Origin: Victivallaceae bacterium
GTDB lineage: Bacteria; Verrucomicrobiota; Lentisphaeria; Victivallales; Victivallaceae
Assembly (NCBI GenBank): GCA_021647315.1
Contig: JAKIUY010000011.1
Location: 1-64,000, forward strand
DNA length: 64,000 nt
Reading direction: 5' to 3'
The notes under the pieces were generated by a model. The model was not told where the DNA came from. It made no database searches and saw nothing but the letters and a program-made list of their open reading frames with translations. The translations under genes and the position numbers were made by a program. Within the stretch, counting starts at the first letter, position 1. Every line of letters begins with the position of its first letter. Below, in pieces: positions 9,199-18,497 of this stretch.

Positions 9199-10149
9199 AT
9201 GCAACGTGAAATACGTATTTACTCAGGCACGGCTAATCCGAAACTTTCAGCCGCGATTGCGAAATATTTAAGCCTGGAGCTGGGTAAAGTCAATATAGAG
9301 CGCTTCCCTGATGGAGAAATATTTGTTCAATATAAGGACAATATTCGCAGTGACGATGTTTTTATTATCCAACCTACCTGCTCCCCGACGAATGATAATT
9401 TGATGGAACTGCTGATAATGATTGACGCGGCACGACGTGCCTCTGCTTCAAAAGTCACTGCAGTGTTGCCATATTTCGGCTATGCCCGCCAGGATCGTAA
9501 AGATCGTCCCCGAGTGCCGATTACCGCAAAACTTGTTGCTAATCTGCTTACTGCTGCCGGTGTTGACCGGGTTATTACCATGGATTTGCATGCGCAGCAG
9601 ATTCAGGGTTTTTTCGATATTCCGGTCGACCATCTCTATGCAGCATTGGTGCTGGTTCCTTACCTGAAAGAGAAAATGGGCAATAGCAGTGTTGTTGTCG
9701 CGCCGGATACCGGCAGTGTTAAGATGGGTATGGCATACAGTGATATGCTGAATGCCGGATTCGCGGTTGTTGCGAAGCGACGGATTGATGCAGAGTCAGT
9801 TGAGTCTGCGCACCTGGTTGGTGATGTCGAGGGACGTACCTGTCTTATTGTTGATGACTTAACTTCAACTGCCGGAACATTGCTAGCAGCTGCAGAACAG
9901 CTTAAGCATAATGGTGCCGGTAAGATTTATGTTGCTGTTTCACACTGCTTATTGAATGATAAAGGGCGTGAACGTCTACGTGAAAGTGATATAATTGAAC
10001 AGATGGTAACAACGGATGGGGTGCCGCTAAGTGATGATCTTGATGGTAAAATAATCCGTTTGAGTGTTGCTCCGCTACTTGGAGAGGCAATTCAGCGTAT
10101 TCATGACGGTAAGTCAGTCTCATCGCTGTTTATTGTTAATAAAGATTGA
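9199..10149 (+). CDS. prs: Ribose-phosphate pyrophosphokinase (PRPP synthetase)
   Basis: 316 aa, the standard class I length. It makes PRPP from ribose 5-phosphate and ATP for purine, pyrimidine, NAD, histidine and tryptophan synthesis. Visible motifs are the N-terminal SGTANPKLS, the ATP/flexible-loop region YFGYARQDRK, and the PRPP-binding loop VDDLTSTAGTL (about residues 217-227). It is followed 74 bases later by rplY, giving the common prs-rplY-pth order. Confidence 0.96.
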   Translation: MQREIRIYSGTANPKLSAAIAKYLSLELGKVNIERFPDGEIFVQYKDNIRSDDVFIIQPTCSPTNDNLMELLIMIDAARRASASKVTAVLPYFGYARQDRKDRPRVPITAKLVANLLTAAGVDRVITMDLHAQQIQGFFDIPVDHLYAALVLVPYLKEKMGNSSVVVAPDTGSVKMGMAYSDMLNAGFAVVAKRRIDAESVESAHLVGDVEGRTCLIVDDLTSTAGTLLAAAEQLKHNGAGKIYVAVSHCLLNDKGRERLRESDIIEQMVTTDGVPLSDDLDGKIIRLSVAPLLGEAIQRIHDGKSVSSLFIVNKD

Positions 10150-10223
10150 TGAGCGGCTGATTTTTCTATCGCTAAAATAAAAATAGATTTTAACCCGAAT
10201 AAAAAACATAAAGGAAAAACATT

Positions 10224-10871
10224 ATGAGCAAAGTTAGTAATGTAATAAATGTAACACCTCGTACCGAATTTGGTAATGGGGCGTCACGCCGAGCACGCCG
10301 GAATGGTCAAATCCCTGCCGTTGTCTACAGTAAGGGCGTTGAAACCCGTAGATGCCTGGTTGACACAAAAGAGTGGGAAGCCGTAAACCGGCATGAGGTT
10401 GGTTTGTTGACGCTGAAAGAAGGGCGTAAAGAATGTGCTGTTCTGGCCAAAGATGTTCAGTTCAATACTTTGAAAGGAATGTTTGTTCACATCGACTTTA
10501 TCGAAGTTAAAATGGATGTAGAAATTACCACAATGGTTCAGATTCATCATGGTGGTGAAGATGCGATTGGTTTGTCACAGGGTGGCGTGCTGGAGCAACC
10601 GGCTCATGAAATTGAAGTTAGATGTCTGCCGGCTGATCTGCCGGAAGGTATCGAAGTTAATATTAGCGGCATAGAAATTGACGCATCGCTATTGGCGGAA
10701 GATATTATTCTGCCGACAGGTGTTACACTTGAAAGTGATCCTGAAATGATTGTTTTCCGAGTGAACAAACCGACTGCTGAAGTTGCTGTCGAAGCCACTG
10801 AAGACGAAGGTGAAGGCGAAGGTGAAGGTGAAGGCGAAACCAAGGATGCCGCAGAAGATAGCGGGGAGTAA
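10224..10871 (+). CDS. rplY: 50S ribosomal protein L25/general stress protein Ctc
   Basis: 215 aa long form with an N-terminal L25 domain that binds 5S rRNA (about 1-95) and a C-terminal TL5/CTC beta domain (about 96-190). The last 25 residues are an acidic tail with EGEGEGEG-type repeats (a GAAGGTGAAGGC run in the DNA). AAGGA precedes the ATG. It lies between prs and pth, as in many bacteria. Confidence 0.94.
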   Translation: MSKVSNVINVTPRTEFGNGASRRARRNGQIPAVVYSKGVETRRCLVDTKEWEAVNRHEVGLLTLKEGRKECAVLAKDVQFNTLKGMFVHIDFIEVKMDVEITTMVQIHHGGEDAIGLSQGGVLEQPAHEIEVRCLPADLPEGIEVNISGIEIDASLLAEDIILPTGVTLESDPEMIVFRVNKPTAEVAVEATEDEGEGEGEGEGETKDAAEDSGE

Positions 10872-10901
10872 AACACCTACTAATGTTATGGAAGCTGGGC
10901 A

Positions 10902-11516
10902 ATGGTATTTGTATCTGAAAACCGGATAAAGTTGGTGGTCGGCCTTGGTAATCCCGGGGATGAATATGAAGATACCAGGCATAATGTTGGATTTGATATT
11001 GTTGAACGGTTGCAGGAGTTGTTGCCTGGGGCCTTTACCCGGCAGCATGGAGGAAACAGTATCTTTTTACAAGGTAGGTTCAAAGGTGGGAATATATATA
11101 TTCAGAAGCCGATGACCTATATGAATTTGAGTGGTAAGGCGGTTGCCTGGCTGGCAAAGAAAAAAGATATTTTACCGCAGGAAATAATGCTCGTTTATGA
11201 TGATGTTGATCTGCCGTTGGGCAGGTTGCGTTTACGTAAAATCGGCGGCAGTGCTGGACATCGCGGAGTTGAGTCGGTGATTAATGAACTGGGTTGCAAT
11301 TCCTTTTCGCGGCTGCGAATCGGTATTGGCAGTTCAGGAGAAAATGGTCAAATAGAGCACGTTCTGTCTGGATTTTCTCCGGACGAGCATGAGATATGGA
11401 CAAAAGTTAGAACAATTGCGGTTGACGCAGTTGTAATGGCATTGTCCCGAGGCGTAGCGCAGGCTATGAATGAGTTTAACGGGATGTTCATCACGGATGA
11501 TGAACATTCAGAATAG
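10902..11516 (+). CDS. pth: Peptidyl-tRNA hydrolase
   Basis: 204 aa. It releases peptides from prematurely dropped peptidyl-tRNA. Motifs are VGLGNPGDEYEDTRHNVGFD, which carries the conserved Asn and catalytic His, then KPMTYMNLSG and DDVDLPLGRLRLR. About ten residues precede the usual start of the fold, so the exact ATG is less certain. It lies 30 bases after rplY and 47 bases before the S6 start, inside a translation gene cluster. Confidence 0.95.
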   Translation: MVFVSENRIKLVVGLGNPGDEYEDTRHNVGFDIVERLQELLPGAFTRQHGGNSIFLQGRFKGGNIYIQKPMTYMNLSGKAVAWLAKKKDILPQEIMLVYDDVDLPLGRLRLRKIGGSAGHRGVESVINELGCNSFSRLRIGIGSSGENGQIEHVLSGFSPDEHEIWTKVRTIAVDAVVMALSRGVAQAMNEFNGMFITDDEHSE

Positions 11517-11563
11517 AAGTAATAAATTCGTATTATTAACCCATAAATATGGAGGAACGGATC

Positions 11564-11872
11564 TTGAAGAAATACGAAGCAGTGTTTATTCTCAACATTC
11601 GTAAAGTTGATGATGAAGGCGTTGCCTTTACCAAAGAGTTTACAGGAATGCTTGAGGAGTGGGGCGGAAATATGGTTGAGGCACAGACCATGGGTCGCAA
11701 ACAGTTCGCACGTGAGATTAATAAAGCTAAAGCCGGTATCTATTGGAATTATGTTTTCAATCTTGATCCGGACAAAGTGCTTGCTATCCGCAATCAATTT
11801 CGTCTGGATGACCGAGTCATTCGCTTGATGATTATCAATTATGACCGGCCGGAACCGAAACAGGCAGACTGA
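11564..11872 (+). CDS. rpsF: 30S ribosomal protein S6 (TTG start)
   Basis: 102 aa, beginning at TTG as MKKYEAVFIL, the usual S6 N-terminus. An in-frame ATG at 11549 exists, but its own bases overlap the GGAGG (11551-11555), which is spaced correctly for the TTG. The TTG is therefore the likely start. S6 binds 16S rRNA with S18, whose gene lies downstream. The order rpsF-ssb-rpsR-rplI is conserved across many phyla. Confidence 0.93.
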   Translation: MKKYEAVFILNIRKVDDEGVAFTKEFTGMLEEWGGNMVEAQTMGRKQFAREINKAKAGIYWNYVFNLDPDKVLAIRNQFRLDDRVIRLMIINYDRPEPKQAD

Positions 11873-11923
11873 TTAGTGGTCTGTCGGTAAATTTACCTGT
11901 CGCAAAGCTAAGGAGAGTTGATT

Positions 11924-12565
11924 ATGGCTTCTTTAAACAAAGTATTAATAATGGGCAACTTAACACGTGACCCTGAAGTTAGACATACACCCGGCGGTTC
12001 TGCTGTCTGTGAATTGGGGCTTGCGCTAAATCGCAAGTATATGTCCAATAATCAGGAACAGGAAGAGGTCTGTTTTGTTGATGTCACGGTTTGGGGTAAA
12101 CAGGCTGAGTCATGTGGACGGTATCTTGAAAAAGGTGCGCCGGTATTTATTGAGGGGCGTTTGAAACTTGATCAGTGGCAGGATAAAAACAGTGGTACTG
12201 GACGCTCTAAATTAGGCGTTGTTGCTGAACGGGTTCAATTTATGCCGCGTGGCGGAGAGCGTCGCGATCATGGTGACAGCGGTGGTGGTCAGCAGGGTGA
12301 ATATAATGCGCAGAATAACGCTGGTGGGGCTTATAATCAGGGCAATAATAACGCACCGCAGTCCGGGCAGGGATATTATACCCCACCGCAACAGGCTGCC
12401 AGTGTAGCTCAGCCACAACAAGCTGCCAGTGTAGCTCAGCCACAACAAGCTGCCAGTGCAGCACCGCCGCAAAACAATTCGCAATCTCAACCGCCGCAGA
12501 TGCCGGATGGAGCATTTGATGTCGGTAAAGGATCGCAAGGAGCGGAGGATGATATTCCGTTTTAG
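11924..12565 (+). CDS. ssb: Single-stranded DNA-binding protein
   Basis: 213 aa. An OB fold occupies residues 1 to about 110 (SLNKVLIMGNLTRDPEVRHT, then FVDVTVWGKQAE). A Gly/Asn/Gln-rich linker follows, with three copies of a ten-residue PQQAASVAQ-type repeat. It ends in the acidic tip DDIPF that recruits replication and repair proteins. AAGGAG lies upstream of the ATG at 11924; the TTG at 11918 is too close to it. It sits between the genes for S6 and S18. Confidence 0.96.
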   Translation: MASLNKVLIMGNLTRDPEVRHTPGGSAVCELGLALNRKYMSNNQEQEEVCFVDVTVWGKQAESCGRYLEKGAPVFIEGRLKLDQWQDKNSGTGRSKLGVVAERVQFMPRGGERRDHGDSGGGQQGEYNAQNNAGGAYNQGNNNAPQSGQGYYTPPQQAASVAQPQQAASVAQPQQAASAAPPQNNSQSQPPQMPDGAFDVGKGSQGAEDDIPF

Positions 12566-12657
12566 ATTCAGCGGGCGCTGAGACGTTTTCGTTTTTAAAT
12601 TTAACGGGTGGTAAAAGAATTATCGCCTGAAATAAAAAATATAACTGAGGAATTAAA

Positions 12658-12888
12658 ATGCAGGACAAAAGAAGAAGTAAGCGCAGAGCAAGCAAGCCGA
12701 AAGTCTGTCGGTTTTGTGAAACCGGAGGAGTCAATTACATTGATTTCAAAGATGGTGAAGCACTGAGTAAGTTTCAGACTGAACGTGGCAAAATTCTGCC
12801 GCGCCGTATTACCGGCACTTGTCTGAATCATCAGAAAATGCTTGGTGTTGCAATCAAACGTGCCAGAATTATCAGTCTGGTATTATAG
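12658..12888 (+). CDS. rpsR: 30S ribosomal protein S18
   Basis: 76 aa basic protein with the S18 core: VNYIDFKDGEAL, then GKILPRRITGTC and HQKMLGVAIKRAR. It forms the S6-S18 heterodimer on the platform of the small subunit. An N-terminal CRFC pair suggests a zinc-binding form. GAGGA precedes the ATG. Confidence 0.95.
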   Translation: MQDKRRSKRRASKPKVCRFCETGGVNYIDFKDGEALSKFQTERGKILPRRITGTCLNHQKMLGVAIKRARIISLVL

Positions 12889-12918
12889 TTTTTAAATATA
12901 TTCTAAGGAGTTTAAAAT

Positions 12919-13368
12919 ATGGCTCAGGTAAAATTAATATTACTTGATGATGTGGAAAAACTTGGTTTGGCCGGTGATGAAGTCACTGTCTCTCCCGGGT
13001 ATGCCAGGAATTTTTTACTGCCGCGTAAACTTGCTTCCAAGTCTACACCGGCCGTCGTCAAAATACTTGCGGCACGCAAGGAAAAAATCGAAGCGCAGCG
13101 TAAAGATGAACTTCTTAACGCTCAGACTTTGGCAACAAAAATCACTGAATGTGAACTGTCTATAGCAATGCAGGCTGGCGAGGATGATCAGTTGTTTGGT
13201 TCAGTTACCGCCAGAATGATTGCTGATAAGTTTTCAGAAGCGGGCATTGAAGTTGGACATCAGCGTATTAAAGCTGACCACATCAAGGAACTCGGTCGTT
13301 TTGAAATAGAAATTAAACTGCACAAACAGGTTACCGCAACCGCAAAAATCTGGATTGTGCGTGGCTAG
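12919..13368 (+). CDS. rplI: 50S ribosomal protein L9
   Basis: 149 aa with the N-terminal signature VKLILLDDVEKLGLAGDEV and GYARNFLLPRKLA, a long connecting helix (ARKEKIEAQRKDE) and a C-terminal domain starting near QLFGSVT. Length matches the family. AAGGAG precedes the ATG. It is the last ribosomal gene before dnaB. Confidence 0.95.
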   Translation: MAQVKLILLDDVEKLGLAGDEVTVSPGYARNFLLPRKLASKSTPAVVKILAARKEKIEAQRKDELLNAQTLATKITECELSIAMQAGEDDQLFGSVTARMIADKFSEAGIEVGHQRIKADHIKELGRFEIEIKLHKQVTATAKIWIVRG

Positions 13369-13384
13369 GTGATATTGAATAATA

Positions 13385-14815
13385 ATGTCTGAAAAAGAGA
13401 ATAGTAAACAATACCCTGAGAAAAAACGTGCATCAATAATAGCTGAAGATCGACCTCGGCCTCATAATTTTGAGGCTGAACGGGCGATTATTTCAGCTAT
13501 GATGCGTGAGCCGGATGCATGTATTGACATGGCGGTGGAAAATCTGGGGGATAAAAATGTTTTCTTTTCACATGTGCATCGTGAGCTTTTCGAGCTTCTG
13601 GTTAAGCTGAAAAACAGTGATAAACTTGACATAGATCTTATTACTATTGCTCACCGGCTGGCTACTGAGAATAAACTTGAAGACATTGGCGGAGAAGTTT
13701 TTCTCGCAGAGCTTTATGATGCAATTCCGACAACGGCCAGCTTTGAGTCGTGGTGTGAAATTGTCCGTGAACTTTCCCAGTTGAGGGATATGATAGATGC
13801 CTGTACCGAATCTGTACAGAAATGCTATGATCCTGATGCTGATATAAAAACGCTGATCGACGGGATTGAAAAGGATATCTTTAAAGTCAGACACAGTCAT
13901 ACTAAAGAAGATATTGTTGTTCTGCGGAAACAGTTAGGTCTGACTTTTCAGAACTTGATGGATATTCTGGATAATAAAGTTGAACCTGGAATACCAACCC
14001 CGTTCCCGGACTTGAATAAACTTATCTACGGGTTTAAACCGGGTGAGATGTTTGTTCTCGCTGCACGGCCGTCAATCGGTAAAACCACGTTGGCTTTGAA
14101 CTTTATCCGTCATATTGCACTGAAAGGTGATCATCATCACCCAGTTGCGTTTTTCAGCCTGGAGATGACGGCGGAACAGATTACCCGTCGTTTGCTCTGT
14201 ACTGAAGCTAATGTTCAGGAACAATCATTTTTTGATCATACTTTTAAGCCATCTGAGATGAATAAATTGACTCAGGCAGTTGCGGAGTTGCAGAAGGCAA
14301 ACATTTTTATCGACCCGACGGCTGGTCTTACTATCTCTGAACTGCGTTCCAAGGCACGTCGTCTCAAGGCGCAGCATGATATTAAAATAATTGCTATTGA
14401 CTACCTGCAATTAATGAAAGCCGGCTGGAAGATTGACAGTCGGCAGCAGGAAGTCGCTGAAATATCCAGCGGCATCAAGCAGTTGGCTAAGGAACTGAAT
14501 ATTCCAATACTGGTTCTGGCACAGCTTAACCGTGAAGTAGAAAAAAGCACTAGTGGTAAAGGCTTGCCGAAATTAAGTCATTTGCGTGAATCAGGGACGA
14601 TTGAGCAGGATGCTGATATTGTCGCATTTTTGCACCGTGACCGTGATGAAACCAAAGACCGTCAGGATATAGATATGACAAAAGGGGTTGAAACCCTGTT
14701 TATTATAGAGAAAAACCGTAATGGTCAGACTGGCAAAGTAAATCTGCTGTTTTTTCCTGAACGGATGGAGTTTGTCAATCAAAGCCGGTTCGGTGAGGAT
14801 GACAGACCGAAATAG
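13385..14815 (+). CDS. dnaB: Replicative DNA helicase DnaB
   Basis: 476 aa hexameric helicase of the replication fork. The N-terminal DnaG-interaction domain begins PHNFEAERAIISAMM. The C-terminal RecA-like domain has Walker A ARPSIGKTTLAL (about residues 227-238), FFSLEMT, Walker B IIAIDYLQLM, and VLAQLNREVEK before an arginine-finger segment. The rplI-dnaB adjacency is common. The start has only a weak Shine-Dalgarno, 16 bases after rplI. Confidence 0.96.
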   Translation: MSEKENSKQYPEKKRASIIAEDRPRPHNFEAERAIISAMMREPDACIDMAVENLGDKNVFFSHVHRELFELLVKLKNSDKLDIDLITIAHRLATENKLEDIGGEVFLAELYDAIPTTASFESWCEIVRELSQLRDMIDACTESVQKCYDPDADIKTLIDGIEKDIFKVRHSHTKEDIVVLRKQLGLTFQNLMDILDNKVEPGIPTPFPDLNKLIYGFKPGEMFVLAARPSIGKTTLALNFIRHIALKGDHHHPVAFFSLEMTAEQITRRLLCTEANVQEQSFFDHTFKPSEMNKLTQAVAELQKANIFIDPTAGLTISELRSKARRLKAQHDIKIIAIDYLQLMKAGWKIDSRQQEVAEISSGIKQLAKELNIPILVLAQLNREVEKSTSGKGLPKLSHLRESGTIEQDADIVAFLHRDRDETKDRQDIDMTKGVETLFIIEKNRNGQTGKVNLLFFPERMEFVNQSRFGEDDRPK

Positions 14816-14973
14816 GCACTTTGTGCCTAACATATACAAATCTTTCGACATCAGTTGCTTTTCTGCTTCCGTAGCGACGTAGTCGCGGAGTTTGAAGCAG
14901 TATAAGTCAGACGAACGTCTGTAGTTTATTATTGAACAACAAATCCCTATAGCGGGAATTTTAAGGAGAGCTA

Positions 14974-17277
14974 ATGAGCATCAGGTATTTTATTATTCTT
15001 GTCGTTTTTTCCCTGTTTTTTATGGTAAATGCCCAGAGTTTTGCCGCGAAAATCGGTAAAATAGAGTTTGTTCAGTCCGGTGACTATAAGTTTCAGAACA
15101 AAATGCTCAACTTCTACATGCAGTCCAAGCCCGGCACTCAATTCAGTGAAAAATTGCTTAACGACGATATTAAACGTCTTTACTCAACCGGATATTTTTC
15201 AGATATTGTAACAGAGAGCAGTAAACAGGCTGACGGCAAGGTCAATATAACCCTGAAGATCAGTGCCAGACCACGAGTTAAGAAAATTATTTTTTCAGGA
15301 AATCAAAAGTTCAAAACCGCTGAGTTGAAGAAAGAGATTGCCGTGGTGGTAGATATGCCGCTGAATGATAATAAATTGCGTCTGAGTGCGAATAAAATAC
15401 GGGAGTTTTATAAAGGCAAGGGCTACAATGAGGCTCAGGTTGCTACTACTCTTAAGGCGGTCGGAAAAGGGTGGATTGAAGTTGTTTTTAATGTTACTGA
15501 AAATCTCAGACTTAAAATTGACAATGTTAAATTTGAGGGCGCTACAGTCTATTCTCAATGGACTTTGAAAAATACCATTGCCAACCGCCATTCATATTTG
15601 AGTTGGCTGCTTGATTACGGACTGTTTGACAAAGGTGAATTGAAAAACGATAAACTGCGACTGAGAGAACTTTATTGGAATAAAGGCTATCTGGATTTCA
15701 AGGTTGAGAAAATTTCTATTGTTCCGGATAGCAAAAATCCAGAGTATGTCAATCTTACTTTCCATATCTATGAAGGCAAACCATATAAGATCAAAACTGT
15801 CACTATTGCCGGTAATAAAATTTATCCGGCTGAAGAGTTGCTCCCGTTACTGGCACTGGATGAGGATGAAGTATTTGATAACCTGAAAGTTACTCAGGCC
15901 AGAAAGAACGTTGCGGCAAAATATGAAGAACAGGGCTACGCCGACTTTTCATGTCGGGTAAACCGGTTGCCGAATTTTAAAGAACATACTGTTGACCTTG
16001 ATTTTATCGTAAATGAAGGGCGTAAGTTTTTTGTTCAGGATGTTAATATTTCAGGTAACCGTCTCACTAAAGATAAAGTTATCAGACGTGAACTGGCGAT
16101 ACAGCCTGGTGATCCGCTGGATAAAAAACGAATAGAGGCAAGCAAGAACCGTTTGATGGGAATGGGATATTTCAAAAAGGTTGATACGGTTACGATTGGT
16201 ACCGACAATCCCGGCGAAAAAGATGTTAACTTCCAGGTTGAAGAAAAAGAGACTTTTGAATTCAAAATTGGTGGTGGGTTTTCTGATTCAAACAGCTTGG
16301 TCGGAATGGTGCAGCTCAGTAACTCAAACTTTGATATAACTAATCCGAAAAATTATTTTTACGGTGGTGGACAGCGGTTCAGGGTTCAAGGAATGTTCGG
16401 TATTGACCGGAATAATTTTAATGTTGATTTTACTGAACCGTGGCTTTTTGATATTCCGTTGCGTTGGGATATTTCAGGATATTGGAATATGGTCGAATAT
16501 AACCATTGGACTGAGCGGCGTATCGGTGCTAAAACTTCGTTGACTAAACGGGTTTATGATGATTTTACCAGTGCCGCCATCGGTTATAAAATTGAAAACG
16601 TCCGGGTCTATGATATGGACAGGCGCAGATCGAAAGAAATGAGAAAAGAAAAAGGTCGTGATTGGGTCAGTCAGCTTTCTTTGCTGCTGAACCGCGATAC
16701 ACGTGACAGCCTTACTGAACCGACCTCAGGGTATCAGGTATCAACCTTGGCGGCAGTTAGCCCGAAAGTCGCAGGGTCAACCTATAACTTTTATCGCCTT
16801 GAAGCCAAAGGGGTCTATTATAAGTCATTTTTTGAAAAGGCAATTATCGGACGGGTAGCGGGTAAAGTTGGTACTGTGTCAAGTTTTGATCGCGGTGATT
16901 CGGTACCGATTTATGAACGTTATTTCCTTGGTGGTGGTAATAGTTTACGCGGATTTGAATATCGTCGAGTTTCCCCGACTGATATTAATAATGATGCTAT
17001 TGGTGGCGAAAGTATGGCGTTGCTCTCTTTTGAAGTTACTCATCCCATTTGGAGCTTTATTCGCGGCGCAGTATTTCTTGATGCCGGTTATGTTGGCAGC
17101 AACTCATTCTCTTTCAGTATGAATCAAATCAATGCCGGTGCTGGTTACGGGCTTAGAATCAAAGTGCCTTACCTTAATGCCCCGGTCAACCTTGACCTGG
17201 CATATCCGATTATTAAAAATCAGGATGATCTCAAAAGCAAAATGCGATTCCATTTTAATATGGGATTCACCTGGTAG
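14974..17277 (+). CDS. bamA: Outer-membrane protein assembly factor BamA
   Basis: 767 aa. A signal peptide (about 1-24, ending QSFAA) precedes five POTRA domains (to about residue 420; for example YSTGYFSDIV, then KKIIFSGNQKFKTAE). A C-terminal 16-strand Omp85 barrel follows, with YERYFLGGGNSLRGFEYRR, the VRGF-type motif, and the terminal FHFNMGFTW that ends in an aromatic residue. It folds barrel proteins into the outer membrane, so the host has one. AAGGAG precedes the ATG. The 158-base gap after dnaB holds small palindromes such as CAGACGAACGTCTG. Confidence 0.95.
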   Translation: MSIRYFIILVVFSLFFMVNAQSFAAKIGKIEFVQSGDYKFQNKMLNFYMQSKPGTQFSEKLLNDDIKRLYSTGYFSDIVTESSKQADGKVNITLKISARPRVKKIIFSGNQKFKTAELKKEIAVVVDMPLNDNKLRLSANKIREFYKGKGYNEAQVATTLKAVGKGWIEVVFNVTENLRLKIDNVKFEGATVYSQWTLKNTIANRHSYLSWLLDYGLFDKGELKNDKLRLRELYWNKGYLDFKVEKISIVPDSKNPEYVNLTFHIYEGKPYKIKTVTIAGNKIYPAEELLPLLALDEDEVFDNLKVTQARKNVAAKYEEQGYADFSCRVNRLPNFKEHTVDLDFIVNEGRKFFVQDVNISGNRLTKDKVIRRELAIQPGDPLDKKRIEASKNRLMGMGYFKKVDTVTIGTDNPGEKDVNFQVEEKETFEFKIGGGFSDSNSLVGMVQLSNSNFDITNPKNYFYGGGQRFRVQGMFGIDRNNFNVDFTEPWLFDIPLRWDISGYWNMVEYNHWTERRIGAKTSLTKRVYDDFTSAAIGYKIENVRVYDMDRRRSKEMRKEKGRDWVSQLSLLLNRDTRDSLTEPTSGYQVSTLAAVSPKVAGSTYNFYRLEAKGVYYKSFFEKAIIGRVAGKVGTVSSFDRGDSVPIYERYFLGGGNSLRGFEYRRVSPTDINNDAIGGESMALLSFEVTHPIWSFIRGAVFLDAGYVGSNSFSFSMNQINAGAGYGLRIKVPYLNAPVNLDLAYPIIKNQDDLKSKMRFHFNMGFTW

Positions 17278-17381
17278 AACCCTTTAGAAAAGCGTTTCAT
17301 CGTAAAAAAATCAGAACCCTTTAGAAAAGCGTTTCATCGTAAAAAAATCAGAACCCTTTAGAAAAGCGTTTCATCGTAAAA
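17277..17381. repeat. Three tandem copies of a 37-base unit after bamA
   Basis: Copies start at 17277, 17314 and 17351, each beginning GAACCCTTTAGAAAAGCG. The first copy starts inside the bamA stop codon, so the array begins exactly where coding ends. Confidence 0.8.
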
Positions 17382-17385
17382 TTTG

Positions 17386-17650
17386 ACGATCTAAAGTAGC
17401 TTAGGCGTCTCGCCTGAGTAAAAACAGACTTCGTCTGTTTAAATGTAGGAGTTGATCTCCGAGCAACGAACCAAAGTAGCATAAGCGTCTCGCTTGTGTT
17501 TTTTCTATATTTACCTAAATAGGAAATTATTGTGCTACGCTTCATCTGTCGCTGCGCTCGGGTAGGTATTTTTGACAGGATAACAGGATAAAATAAAAAA
17601 TCCTGTCAATCTTGTTCATCCTGTCTGAAAAAGTTCCGGCGAAGCCGGTT
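17386..17650. repeat. Cluster of hairpin repeats
   Basis: Two AAAGTAGC-prefixed hairpins (GGCGTCTCGCC near 17407 and AAGCGTCTCGCTT near 17483), AACAGACTTCGTCTGTT near 17423, and a CAGGATAACAGGATA / ATCCTGTC inverted set (17575-17629). No gene is seen in this stretch. Confidence 0.55.
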
Positions 17651-17684
17651 ATGTTCATTTTAATGCAGATTGAGGAACAAAATC

Positions 17685-17804
17685 ATGTCAGATAAAACTA
17701 ATGACAGTTGCAGTTGTCCATATAATTGTCCGCGGCACGGTGATTGCGAAAAATGTCGTGCCTATCACCATAAAACGGGTTCAAAAACCCATTGTGGAAA
17801 ATAA
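17685..17804 (+). CDS. Small Cys-rich protein (DUF6485-like)
   Basis: 39 aa, absent from usual ORF size cut-offs. It contains C-x-C-x3-C, then PRHGDCEKCRAYHH and a final C. The pattern resembles small probable metal-binding proteins written as NC-x-C...RHG-x-C-x2-C-x3-H. GAGGA precedes the ATG. It lies 32 bases upstream of the DUF493 gene and may be co-transcribed with it. Confidence 0.6.
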   Translation: MSDKTNDSCSCPYNCPRHGDCEKCRAYHHKTGSKTHCGK

Positions 17805-17836
17805 TTGCGTAAAATGTTAGATGAAAGGTCTTGCTT

Positions 17837-18103
17837 ATGCAGCAATTTGACAATCAGGAATTACAGTTTCCGGTTAAATGGAACTACAAAATTATCGCTG
17901 AAAAAGAGTATCCAGATTTTCTCAAAGGAATTTGTCGGATACTGAAAACATCAGGTATCGAAAAACAACCGCTCGCCGGACGTGAATCGGCTAACGGTAA
18001 ATATCTTACCTATAAACTTATTGTAACGTTCAACAACCGTGAAGAGATGGAAGAACTAAGTGAAGCCATAGCTCACGCCCCCGGGGTAAAATTCCTTTTA
18101 TAA
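17837..18103 (+). CDS. DUF493 / YbeD-family protein
   Basis: 88 aa small alpha-beta protein resembling the YbeD family (ACT-like fold; biochemical role not established). It starts MQQFDNQELQFPVKWNYKII; FKGI-type and KYLTYKLIVTF stretches follow. I chose the ATG at 17837 over the TTG at 17831 because AAGG is better spaced for it. Confidence 0.65.
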   Translation: MQQFDNQELQFPVKWNYKIIAEKEYPDFLKGICRILKTSGIEKQPLAGRESANGKYLTYKLIVTFNNREEMEELSEAIAHAPGVKFLL

Positions 18104-18497
18104 GTTAAAGAGTTATGATAACTTATATGATTCAAAAATGTGACTTTTCCCCTGATGTTACATAATTGTATTTCGCCTGCTTGCATTTTTGTCTTACTTG
18201 TTGATGATACAGAAGCAAAAAATTATTTTTTGATAAGCTTATTTGCAAAGTCTTGTTAACAGGGAACACTCAAACGTAGTAAAATATCTAGTAATAGATT
18301 GCTCGTAGAGTAAGAAGTGAGTGAGTTCAGACGGCTATCTGTAATTATATTACGACTTGGCATGTATATTGCTGTATTTTATGAAATCATTTGCAATTGT
18401 GATTGGTTCAGATGTTATTATATGTTATAGTAGAAAAAAATTAATATTAAGAGGTGAGTGCCTCTAACAAATTATCCAAACAATGGAGAGCAAAATC
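18104..18497 (+). other. glnN upstream region
   Basis: About 390 bases with no ORF. It contains GGGAACACTCAAACGTA (18262), also seen upstream of prs, and a GAGGTGAGTGCCTC hairpin (18452-18465). A possible promoter (TTGTGA, 16 bases, TATATG) lies near 18400. No known riboswitch is recognised. Confidence 0.3.

Noticed and set aside
11549-11563. ATG start for S6
   Set aside because: It overlaps the GGAGG, and S6 proteins begin with the KYEAVF segment that follows the TTG.
17277-17381. CRISPR array after bamA
   Set aside because: The 37-base copies are directly contiguous with no spacers.
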